The translations under genes and the position numbers were made by a program. The notes below the pieces were generated by a model that ran no database searches, was not told where the DNA came from, and was given only the letters and a program-made list of their open reading frames with translations. Positions 1 through 5,158 of a DNA stretch of 6,318 nucleotides are shown in pieces (within the stretch, counting starts at the first letter, position 1; each line of letters starts with the position of its first letter). The DNA is taken from positions 258-6,575 of the forward strand of contig PMXH01000270.1 of NCBI GenBank assembly GCA_003165855.1, given 5' to 3'. The stretch comes from Acidobacteriaceae bacterium (GTDB taxonomy: Bacteria; Acidobacteriota; Terriglobia; Terriglobales; Acidobacteriaceae).

Positions 1-8
1 AATGAATG

Positions 9-25
9 AAGAGATAACATCTCTT
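9..25. terminator. Short perfect hairpin downstream of the HhH lipoprotein gene
   Basis: AAGAGAT and ATCTCTT form a perfect 7-bp inverted repeat around a 3-nt loop (aac). Read on the minus strand it lies about 45 nt after the stop codon of the helix-hairpin-helix lipoprotein gene and is followed by CATTCATT. That is a weak approximation of a U-rich tail, so a rho-independent terminator is possible. The stem is AT-rich and short, so the structure is only marginally stable. The symmetry could also serve an upstream gene outside the window, or a protein-binding site. Confidence 0.3.
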
Positions 26-70
26 TGATGATATCGCAGGAGCGTGCGAGAAGTCACCGAAAGACAGGGA

Positions 71-442
71 TTAACGGTCCGCGGTCACGCGGTCCCTGAT
101 CTTGGCATATTCAGCTTCGGAGAGGACGCGGCGCTTCACGAGGTCATGGGCCTCGGCAAACGGGCGGTCGGCAATGATTCGGTCCGCCTGGCGTTCGGTC
201 ACACTCGGCAGGCTCAGCAGGTCTTCGCGGGAAGCCTTGTTGAGGTTAATGGTCTTCGGGCTGCCCAAGCCTTCCTTCACACCCTCCACCACGGCCTTGG
301 TATCGCGCTTCATGGTCGCGGTCGCCTCCGCGGTACGCTGGCGGATCTGATCGGGATTGTCGCTGGTGGTGCAGGCGATGATGACCGCAAACGACAAAGC
401 GACCACGGCGAGCGATGTGCTGCGGAGAGATAGGGAACTCAT
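71..442 (-). CDS. Small lipoprotein with ComEA-type helix-hairpin-helix domain
   Basis: The 123-residue product begins with a lipoprotein signal peptide: a short polar start with one Arg, a hydrophobic stretch, then lipobox I-I-A-C with the lipidated Cys at residue 24. A charged helical segment follows (about 30-60). Residues 66-95 match the ComEA/HhH_3 pattern (INLNKAS-x-EDLLSLPSV-x-x-x-QADRIIADRPF), and a matching second helical half runs to the C-terminus. HhH_3 domains often bind DNA without sequence specificity, as in ComEA. Here the domain would be lipid-anchored outside the cytoplasmic membrane or in the periplasm. The frame is open to an ATG at 556, and another ATG lies at 466. I chose 442 because it puts the signal peptide at the N-terminus, although no good Shine-Dalgarno site precedes any of these starts. 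DNA uptake is only one possible role; ComEA-like domains also occur in unrelated small proteins. Confidence 0.8.
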   Translation of the reverse strand: MSSLSLRSTSLAVVALSFAVIIACTTSDNPDQIRQRTAEATATMKRDTKAVVEGVKEGLGSPKTINLNKASREDLLSLPSVTERQADRIIADRPFAEAHDLVKRRVLSEAEYAKIRDRVTADR

Positions 443-525
443 GGCCGTTGGATGCTGGGGGAGCATTTGCGGTTGCGAAATCTCGCCATGTTCAGTCCAC
501 AGGCTTTTGCTCGGGGTTGATCCTG

Positions 526-531
526 TACAAT
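526..531 (+). promoter_or_regulatory. Possible -10 element (TACAAT) just upstream of the TPM gene
   Basis: TACAAT matches the sigma-70 -10 consensus at five of six positions and ends 9 nt before the ATG at 541. No good -35 hexamer sits 16-18 nt upstream. If it is used, transcription would begin at about 538 and the mRNA would be almost leaderless. This fits the absence of any purine-rich Shine-Dalgarno sequence before 541. The 98-bp divergent region 443-540 must hold promoters for both flanking genes; I see no convincing minus-strand promoter. Confidence 0.25.
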
Positions 532-540
532 TTTGCTTCG

Positions 541-1320
541 ATGAGTGCTCACACAAAATGGTGGCTTGGTGTGTTTGGCGCGTTGCTGCTGGTTCTAGGA
601 GCGCAGGCCGAACCTGTCGCTCAGCTCAAAGCCACCGACTACGTGAACGACTTTGCCCACGTTTTGGATCAGGGCGCGATCACGCAGATGGACGAGATCT
701 GCCGGCAGATCGACGAGAAGGCGCATGCCCAGATCGCGGTGGTGACGGTCCGGTCGCTCGATGGGTCCGATATTGAAAGCTACGCGGTCGATCTGTTCCA
801 TCAATGGGGCGTCGGAAGCAAGTCCACCGACAGCGGAGTGCTAATCCTCTACGCCATCGACGACCATCGTGCCCGCATTGAGGTTGGCTACGGGCTGGAG
901 CCGATCCTGACCGACGGGAAGGTGACTGCTTTCCAGCGGGAGGCGATTCCGCTCATGCGGAGTGGAAATTATGGCCAGGCGTTGCTGCTGGTCACGTCCC
1001 GCGTTGCCAGCGTTATCGCACAGGATGCAAAAGTTCAACTCACGACTCCGCAACTCCTACCCGCTCCAGTGGAGCGAGAGGAGCAGCCCAGCAAAGGGAT
1101 GTCGGTAGGCGGAATCGTATTGCTCATTGTCATCGTACTCATCGTTCTTCTCACTCCCCTTCGCACCATACTCTTCTGGATTCTTTTTTCTGGAATGTTT
1201 GGCGGAGGAGGACGCGGTTACGGGGGCGGCTTTGGTGGCGGTGGGTTTGGCGGCGGGGGTGGGTTCGGCGGATTCGGGGGCGGTAGTTCTGGCGGTGGTG
1301 GAGGCAGCAGCAGCTGGTAG
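541..1320 (+). CDS. TPM-domain (DUF477/YgcG-like) secreted membrane-anchored protein with Gly-rich tail
   Basis: The 259-residue protein has a cleavable signal peptide (Lys-Trp-Trp start, Leu-rich core, cleavage likely after AQA at 23). A TPM domain covers about 33-165, with the family hallmarks YVNDFAHVLD near the start, the central DSGVLILYAIDDHRARIEVG block (98-116) and GLEPILTD (118-125). After a Pro/Glu linker come one or two membrane spans (about 190-206 and 208-220) and a glycine-rich, Ser-Ser-Ser-Trp-ending tail (219-259). TPM proteins include plant TLP18.3/Psb32, which acts in photosystem repair and shows phosphatase activity in vitro; bacterial members have no firm function. The frame is open upstream to 415, but the ATG at 541 starts exactly at the signal peptide. 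It is the first gene of a probable three-gene operon ending in lemA; TPM and LemA are frequent neighbours in bacteria. No Shine-Dalgarno site precedes the start. Confidence 0.92.
   Translation: MSAHTKWWLGVFGALLLVLGAQAEPVAQLKATDYVNDFAHVLDQGAITQMDEICRQIDEKAHAQIAVVTVRSLDGSDIESYAVDLFHQWGVGSKSTDSGVLILYAIDDHRARIEVGYGLEPILTDGKVTAFQREAIPLMRSGNYGQALLLVTSRVASVIAQDAKVQLTTPQLLPAPVEREEQPSKGMSVGGIVLLIVIVLIVLLTPLRTILFWILFSGMFGGGGRGYGGGFGGGGFGGGGGFGGFGGGSSGGGGGSSSW
1198..1317 (+). repeat. Low-complexity glycine-codon (GGN) tract encoding the TPM tail
   Basis: About 40 codons are dominated by GGC, GGT, GGG and GGA with interspersed Phe, Tyr, Arg and Ser. They encode a Gly-Phe-Gly type tail after the last membrane span. 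Such tails are common on bacterial TPM proteins and are likely flexible. The repetitive DNA is prone to length change, so exact length may differ between strains. Confidence 0.75.
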
Positions 1321-1325
1321 CGAGC

Positions 1326-1329
1326 GAGG
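1326..1329 (+). promoter_or_regulatory. Shine-Dalgarno GAGG deciding the start of the nucleotidyltransferase-like gene
   Basis: GAGG ends 6 nt before the ATG at 1336, an ideal spacing. It directly abuts the alternative ATG at 1330, leaving no spacer. This favours 1336 over 1330 as the translation start; the difference is only two residues. Confidence 0.5.
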
Positions 1330-1335
1330 ATGCAG

Positions 1336-2073
1336 ATGATTCCGGAAAAAAAGATCAGCGAGTTTGTCAGCCGGCTGCGAGCGGCGGCTGGAGCGAACCT
1401 GGAGAGCGTGATCCTGTTCGGCTCGGCGGTAGCGGGGGACTTTCATTCCGAGTTCTCGAATGTGAATCTGTTCTGCGTAATTCGCGACAGCTCGTTCGCG
1501 GCATTGCAAGCCCTGGCACCTGCGGTGAAATGGTGGGACGCGCAGAAGCAGCCGCCGCCGTTGTTCATGACTCGTGACGAGATCGCGCGCTCCACCGATG
1601 TGTTTACGATTGAATTGCTCGACATGCAACAGCACCACCGCGTGCTCTTCGGCGAAGATGTTCTGCAAGGGCTGTCGATTCCGGCGAATCTGCACCGCGT
1701 CCAGGTGGAGTACGAGCTGCGGGAAAAACTGACGCTACTGCGCCAGCACCTGCTGTTGGCCTCGGGCAATGAGTCACGGCTGTGGGAGTTGCTGCTACGA
1801 TCGGTGTCCTCGTTCGCCACGCTCTTTCGCCACGCACTGATCGTACTTGGTCACAATGCGCCGGTTGGGAAGCGCGAGGCGGTGCAAGCGTTGTCAAAGG
1901 AGATTGGGTTCGATGGCTCGGGCATTTTGCAAGTGTTGGATGTAAGAGAGAAGAAATCAGATCGCAGGAAGCTCGACGTGGCGGACGTTTTTTCGCGATA
2001 CCTGGCGGCGCTTGAGCAGGTAACCGCCGCAGTTGATAAAATGCTGGACTCGGGTACCGCGGGCTCTTCATAG
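1336..2073 (+). CDS. Nucleotidyltransferase-fold protein with catalytic Asp pair replaced by Asn (likely inactive or altered)
   Basis: The 245-residue product opens with a helix and then the MNT/pol-beta nucleotidyltransferase signature: VILFGSAVAGD (about 25-35) with the Gly-Ser pair at 29-30. In active members the next strand carries Asp-x-Asp, as in SDIDLLVV, which binds the metals. Here it reads SNVNLFCVI, so Asn42 and Asn44 replace both aspartates. Further on, DVFTIELLDMQQHHRVLFGED (about 88-108) resembles the third strand and helix region of the fold, with Glu93 near the usual third acidic position. The C-terminal half is alpha-helical and resembles the helical substrate-binding half of such proteins. 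It sits 15 nt after the TPM stop and 29 nt before lemA, all same strand, so co-transcription is likely. Known relatives transfer nucleotides to antibiotics or toxin partners, but this copy probably binds rather than catalyses. Its function is unknown. Confidence 0.8.
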   Translation: MIPEKKISEFVSRLRAAAGANLESVILFGSAVAGDFHSEFSNVNLFCVIRDSSFAALQALAPAVKWWDAQKQPPPLFMTRDEIARSTDVFTIELLDMQQHHRVLFGEDVLQGLSIPANLHRVQVEYELREKLTLLRQHLLLASGNESRLWELLLRSVSSFATLFRHALIVLGHNAPVGKREAVQALSKEIGFDGSGILQVLDVREKKSDRRKLDVADVFSRYLAALEQVTAAVDKMLDSGTAGSS

Positions 2074-2091
2074 AGCTTGCAGAGGCTTTTC

Positions 2092-2096
2092 AGGAG
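2092..2096 (+). promoter_or_regulatory. Strong ribosome binding site of lemA
   Basis: AGGAG lies 6 nt before the ATG at 2103. It is the clearest Shine-Dalgarno site in the window and fixes the lemA start. The contrast with the weak initiation region of the TPM gene suggests LemA may be made at a higher level from the shared transcript. Confidence 0.75.
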
Positions 2097-2102
2097 AATC
2101 TC

Positions 2103-2735
2103 ATGAGCAAGGGACTGATCGTGGTCGTCGTTATCGTGGCAATTTTATTGCTTGTTGTCCTGTTTGCTTTTGGCCAGTATGTGAGCGTGAAGAACACGCT
2201 GGTCAGCAAGAACGAGGCGGTAAAGGCGGCATGGTCGCAGGTCGACATTGTGTTGCAACGCCGCGCCGACCTCATCCCGAACCTGGTGGAGACGGTGAAA
2301 GGCTACGCCCAACAGGAAGTAACTGTGTTTGGAGATATCGCGAAGGCGCGCTCTGCCCTGCTTTCGGCGGGCTCGCCGCAAGAGAAGATTGCTGCGAATG
2401 GGCAGCTGGATGGCGCGATTGGGCGTCTGCTGCTGGTTGTCGAGAACTATCCTCAGTTGAAATCCAACGAGAATTTCTTGCGTTTGCAGGATGAACTTGC
2501 GGGCACGGAGAATCGCATTGCGGTCGAGCGCAAACGCTACAATGACACTTTACGCGACTACAACACATATGTGCAGCAGTTCCCGAACAGCTTTTTCGCG
2601 GGCTTTGCGGGATTCAAGCCGAACGAAGCTTACTTCGAGGCTTCCCCGGGATCGCGAGAGGTTCCGAAGGTGAACTTCTCAAGTCCGGGTGCAGCGGCTC
2701 CGCAGGCGACTCCTCAACCTGCGCCGGTGCACTAA
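2103..2735 (+). CDS. lemA: LemA family membrane protein
   Basis: The 210-residue protein has the standard LemA layout: a very short cytoplasm-or-outside N-tail, one strongly hydrophobic span (about 4-24), then a long helical domain. Family hallmarks are NEAVKAAWSQVDIVLQRRADLIPNLVETVKGYA (37-69), ENYPQLKSNENFLRLQDELAGTENRI (114-139), the RKRYND and YN-x-x-V-x-x-FP segments (143-161), and the FAGF-x-x-x-x-YFEA end (167-180). The C-terminus is a Pro/Ala/Gln-rich tail. LemA proteins are widespread inner-membrane proteins, typically with a cytosolic or exported helical bundle. The name comes from Listeria, where a LemA-derived peptide is presented to T cells; the physiological role is unclear. It is probably the last gene of the TPM operon. 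Length is typical of the family and nothing in it looks broken. Confidence 0.95.
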   Translation: MSKGLIVVVVIVAILLLVVLFAFGQYVSVKNTLVSKNEAVKAAWSQVDIVLQRRADLIPNLVETVKGYAQQEVTVFGDIAKARSALLSAGSPQEKIAANGQLDGAIGRLLLVVENYPQLKSNENFLRLQDELAGTENRIAVERKRYNDTLRDYNTYVQQFPNSFFAGFAGFKPNEAYFEASPGSREVPKVNFSSPGAAAPQATPQPAPVH

Positions 2736-2784
2736 CGATCGGGCGCGCGGAAAAACAGATAGCTTGTACGGCGGAAGCGTGTTT

Positions 2785-2812
2785 GCGGATGCAACTCTGC
2801 GGATGCAACTCT
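2785..2812. repeat. Exact 14-bp tandem duplication
   Basis: The unit gcggatgcaactct occurs twice head-to-tail (2785-2798 and 2799-2812) in the non-coding stretch after lemA. It has no internal dyad that would suggest an operator. It looks like a simple replication-slippage duplication. Confidence 0.8.
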
Positions 2813-2827
2813 GATTCGTTGCTCTGG

Positions 2828-2944
2828 CTAGAAGGGGCGGAAGAGAATGAGCGCCACCAGGGCCACTATGCAGAGGCTGATGACCATTATCGACAATTTC
2901 TCGGTCTTCTTCACACCGGTCCAGACGCTCGATTTGGTTTCCAT
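2828..2944 (-). CDS. Possible 38-residue single-span small membrane protein
   Basis: On the minus strand an ATG at 2944 opens a 38-codon frame ending in TAG at 2828. The N-terminal half is polar and basic (METKSSVWTGVKKTEKLS). The C-terminal half is a continuous hydrophobic helix of about 17 residues (starting IMVISLCIVALVALILF) ending Arg-Pro-Phe. This is a textbook pattern for a small inner-membrane protein with its N-terminus in the cytoplasm. It lies in a region with no other plausible gene on either strand, on the same strand as the sigma-54 activator and about 150 bp downstream of it. No clear Shine-Dalgarno site precedes the ATG, and I recognise no family. The composition could arise by chance, so confidence is modest. 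Confidence 0.45.
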   Translation of the reverse strand: METKSSVWTGVKKTEKLSIMVISLCIVALVALILFRPF

Positions 2945-2998
2945 GGTCTAGCTAGTTTGAGGCGGAGAGTGCACTGTGACAATGGCTCGACCGTGGCT

Positions 2999-3017
2999 GG
3001 CACGGGCGTAACGTGCC
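2999..3017. repeat. Hairpin/inverted repeat GGCACG-N7-CGTGCC downstream of the activator gene
   Basis: A perfect 6-bp GC-rich inverted repeat with a 7-nt loop lies about 75 nt after the stop of the minus-strand activator gene. It could form an RNA hairpin that ends or protects that transcript, but no run of T follows on either strand. It could instead be a protein-binding site upstream of the small membrane frame at 2944. Confidence 0.35.
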
Positions 3018-3092
3018 TAAAGTTCCCGCAAACCTCTGGTTTAAGCTTCCGGCCCAGCGGTTGAAGCTGGCAGTGGAACGTGCGGGACGCCT

Positions 3093-4931
3093 CTACGACT
3101 GGGCCGGCGATTCCCAGCCTTCGTCTTTCATCTTCTTGTTGGTCCAGTGCTGCAGCTGCTCGAAGAGTGCGGGATCAATGACCGCGAAGCGAAGGCCGAC
3201 GCGCGATTCGTCGCCGATCCAAACGATACGGGCTTTCGCCTGAAAAACGATCCCGCTTTCGGGGAGTGGAAAGCTCACGTCGAGAAGTCCGGAGAACCGC
3301 ATCGGTTCTTTCAGGCCGTCCAGTCCCATGCCGCCAGTGCTGAGGTTTACCCCCTGGACGCAAACTTCCTCACCCTGCTGGTTCCTCAAGGTGACGGAAA
3401 GCTGAGTGCGGGCGCGGAAGAACTTCTGCTGCTCGAGACTGATGAATCCCAGTGAGTCTGCGCCGTCGCCGGAATTGACGTTGATGTTGTATTCCTTCAA
3501 TTTACGACTGAGCGTGCGGCGGGAGATACCCAGCTGTTCGGCGGCTTGCCCGCGATGGCCACCACTGCGTTCCAGAGCGCGGATGATCATCTGCTCTTCC
3601 ATACTGTCAAGATTGCCGACCGGCATGGATGCGGATTGGCGGAGCGCGATCGGGCTGCCGGACATCGCGTCGGTAATCTGAACCTTTTGGATCTCGCGAT
3701 GAGTGGACTCGACCGCAACTCTGGCGACGAGGTTGCGCAACTCGCGGACATTGCCTGGCCAAGTGTGCGAGAGCAAAACAGAAACAGCCTCCGGAGTGTA
3801 GGAACTGCCTGGCTTCTTGAGGTTCAGGAAATGCTCGGCCAGAGCAACGATATCCTCGGGGCGTTCGCGCAGCGGGGGCACACGCAGTTGAAGCTGGCCG
3901 AGCCGATGGAAAAGATCCTGGCGAAAGCGGCCGGCGGCAACGGCGGCATCGAGATCCTGATTGGTGGCGGCAACGATACGGACATCGACCTTGATCTTGC
4001 GGTGACCGCCTAGACGGTAGAAAGGATATCCATCCAGCACACGCAAGAGCTTGACCTGAGTTTGCAGCTGCAGTTCGCCGATTTCATCGAGGAAAAGCGT
4101 ACCTTTGTCGGCCAGTTCGAACAGGCCGGGCTTGGACGCATCGGCGCCTGTAAACGCGCCTTTTTCATAGCCGAACAACTCGCTCTCTACCAGGTTTTCG
4201 GGAAGAGCGGCGCAGTTGATGTCGACCCACGGGCGGCTGCGCCGGTGAGAGGACTGGTGAATCGTGCGGGCGATGAGTTCCTTGCCGGTTCCCGTTTCGC
4301 CGGTGATGAGTACGCTCTCGGTGTGGGCGGCGACCCGATCCACCATGCGCAGGAATTTATGCATGAGCGGGCTGGCCAGAATGAACGCTCCGCCATCAAT
4401 CGAGCGAGAGACCGTGCGTGCGGTTTCATCTTCCTCGGCGAGTTGTTCTTGCTCTTTTTCTTGTTCTTGCTCTTCTTCGACGGGGGCGGACCCCGGCTTT
4501 GATTTCTCTCTGGCCAAAGTGAATACGGCGACCATCCCGGTTGGGGTAGGACGTCCGTCACGAAGCAGCGTAACGGACAACTCTGCGATGAAGTCTCCTG
4601 ACTTGGACTGACACCGGCGTTGAGATCGATACTCACCATCCTTCAGAACCGCCGCGAGTATGGCCTGATGCAGTTGAAGCTGTCCCGCTCCAGTCTCAGA
4701 CAAAACCAAGGCCGCCAGGGTCCGGCCGAGAATTTCCTGAGGCGTTTGGCCGAATACCTCCAGCGCGGCTTGGTTGCAGCCGGTGATAGAGCCGCTCAGA
4801 TCGGCGGATAATACAGGAGTTCCAGTCACACCTCGGACATCGGGAACCGCAGCCAGAGACGTGTCGCAGCCGGGCCGGGCAGCGTCGGTGGACGGTGCTT
4901 GCGGTTGCGAATTGAGGTTTATCGGTGACAT
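3093..4931 (-). CDS. Sigma-54 enhancer-binding activator: PAS, AAA+, Fis-type HTH, C-terminal PilZ
   Basis: The 612-residue product (from the ATG at 4931) should activate sigma-54 RNA polymerase by ATP hydrolysis. Domains in order: a PAS sensor (about 33-141); a Glu/Gln-rich linker (152-169); and the AAA+ core with Walker A GETGTGKE (211-218), the sigma-54-contacting loop GAFTGA (258-263), Walker B GTLFLDE (277-283), arginine-finger region RFRQDLFHRL (335-344) and WPGNVRELRN (391-400). A Fis-type HTH follows (457-481, GQAAEQLGISRRTLSRKLKEY). The last domain is PilZ (about 500-590), with NLSTGG at 529-534 and the strand ARIVWIGDESRVGLRF (567-582). No receiver domain is present, so activity is probably set by the PAS domain and by c-di-GMP at PilZ. 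The first PilZ motif is degenerate (Gln502-x-x-x-Arg506). The frame extends to an ATG at 5033, but those 34 residues are Arg/Cys-rich and unlike the rest; neither ATG has a well-spaced Shine-Dalgarno site. It is divergent from an HD-GYP gene. Confidence 0.93.
   Translation of the reverse strand: MSPINLNSQPQAPSTDAARPGCDTSLAAVPDVRGVTGTPVLSADLSGSITGCNQAALEVFGQTPQEILGRTLAALVLSETGAGQLQLHQAILAAVLKDGEYRSQRRCQSKSGDFIAELSVTLLRDGRPTPTGMVAVFTLAREKSKPGSAPVEEEQEQEKEQEQLAEEDETARTVSRSIDGGAFILASPLMHKFLRMVDRVAAHTESVLITGETGTGKELIARTIHQSSHRRSRPWVDINCAALPENLVESELFGYEKGAFTGADASKPGLFELADKGTLFLDEIGELQLQTQVKLLRVLDGYPFYRLGGHRKIKVDVRIVAATNQDLDAAVAAGRFRQDLFHRLGQLQLRVPPLRERPEDIVALAEHFLNLKKPGSSYTPEAVSVLLSHTWPGNVRELRNLVARVAVESTHREIQKVQITDAMSGSPIALRQSASMPVGNLDSMEEQMIIRALERSGGHRGQAAEQLGISRRTLSRKLKEYNINVNSGDGADSLGFISLEQQKFFRARTQLSVTLRNQQGEEVCVQGVNLSTGGMGLDGLKEPMRFSGLLDVSFPLPESGIVFQAKARIVWIGDESRVGLRFAVIDPALFEQLQHWTNKKMKDEGWESPAQS
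4425..4478 (-). repeat. Purine-rich Glu/Gln codon repeat in the PAS-AAA linker
   Basis: Eighteen codons encode almost only Glu and Gln (EEEQEQEKEQEQ followed by LAEEDE), giving a strongly strand-asymmetric purine tract. The segment joins the PAS domain to the AAA+ core. It would be a flexible or helical charged linker able to pass a signal between the domains. The near-repeat makes it prone to length change. Confidence 0.7.
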
Positions 4932-5030
4932 TCTCCGCGTTTGGACTCGATCTTGACACAGAGAACAGGTGTTGCAGGAAGTATGCGGCTTCGAACGATA
5001 ACGAAAGTAATCGGCTACCGCATGCGTCCG

Positions 5031-5059
5031 CATAGAATCGCCATCACGTCAATTGCCAA
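5031..5059 (-). promoter_or_regulatory. Weak sigma-70-like promoter candidate for the activator gene
   Basis: On the minus strand TTGGCA (5059-5054; five of six to TTGACA) is followed after 17 nt by TCTATG (5036-5031; only three of six to TATAAT). If it is used, transcription starts near 5023 and gives a leader of about 90 nt to the ATG at 4931. The -10 element would overlap the ATG at 5033, which argues against that longer start. The match is marginal. Confidence 0.2.
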
Positions 5060-5063
5060 ACAG

Positions 5064-5089
5064 CGTAACCAAGCACCGGCAAGGTTACG
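5064..5089. promoter_or_regulatory. Dyad CGTAACC-N12-GGTTACG, candidate operator
   Basis: Two perfect 7-bp half-sites (5064-5070 and 5083-5089) are separated by 12 bp, giving 19 bp between half-site centres, or about two helical turns. The dyad lies in the divergent region between the activator and HD-GYP genes, just upstream of the weak activator promoter. This geometry suits a dimeric DNA-binding protein such as a Fis-type HTH activator. No second full copy was found in the window. Confidence 0.45.
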
Positions 5090-5141
5090 TTAGTAAGCTT
5101 CTTAAATCCCTTTAACAACAATAGGATTTCACTGAACAGCC

Positions 5142-5158
5142 TTGGACGCGAGTCTGCG
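5142..5158 (+). promoter_or_regulatory. Weak sigma-54-like -24/-12 signature before the HD-GYP gene
   Basis: The sequence ttGGacgcgagtctGCg has the near-invariant GG and GC at 10-nt spacing (GG 5144-5145, GC 5156-5157), plus TG within the -12 element. The inner CACG of the -24 consensus and the first T of TTGC are not matched. Its position, about 65 nt ahead of the HD-GYP start and beside a sigma-54 activator gene, is what makes it interesting. GG-N10-GC alone is common by chance. Confidence 0.22.

Larger units (their letters stand above)
2736..3092. other. 357-bp stretch without a large gene between lemA and the activator gene
   Basis: The 3' ends of lemA (plus) and the activator (minus) converge here. 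The stretch holds the 14-bp tandem duplication, the possible 38-residue membrane protein, and the hairpin at 2999-3017. A weaker dyad, AGCTTC/GAAGCT, lies at 3044-3068. No classic GC stem followed by a T-run is seen for either flanking gene. Longer open frames here, such as 2783-3064 on the plus strand, have no recognisable domain and no ribosome binding site. Confidence 0.7.

Noticed and set aside
1..70. Possible gene ends or starts at the left edge (an 8-codon plus frame 2-28; a minus ATG at 20 running off the window)
   Set aside because: Too little sequence is visible to support either; only the hairpin at 9-25 is reported.
1057..1695. Minus-strand open frame of 212 codons across the TPM and nucleotidyltransferase-like genes
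   Set aside because: It is antisense to two well-supported genes, has an Arg/Ala/His-rich translation with no motif, and spans the antisense of the Gly tract.
2994..3010. TGGCACG resembling a sigma-54 -24 element near 2998
   Set aside because: No GC or TTGC lies at the required spacing downstream; the bases belong to the GGCACG/CGTGCC inverted repeat.
2783..3064. Plus-strand 93-codon frame after lemA
   Set aside because: It begins inside the 14-bp tandem repeat, has no ribosome binding site, and its composition is not protein-like; the opposite strand offers a better small membrane protein.
3030..3068. Small dyads AAACC-tct-GGTTT and AGCTTC/GAAGCT as terminators for the activator gene
   Set aside because: Stems of 5-6 bp with no T-run on the relevant side; such short repeats are expected by chance.
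3546..4502. Plus-strand open frames (3546-4013 and 4062-4502) opposite the activator gene
   Set aside because: They are antisense to the AAA+ and PAS-linker coding sequence, whose motifs are intact on the minus strand; their translations show no domain.
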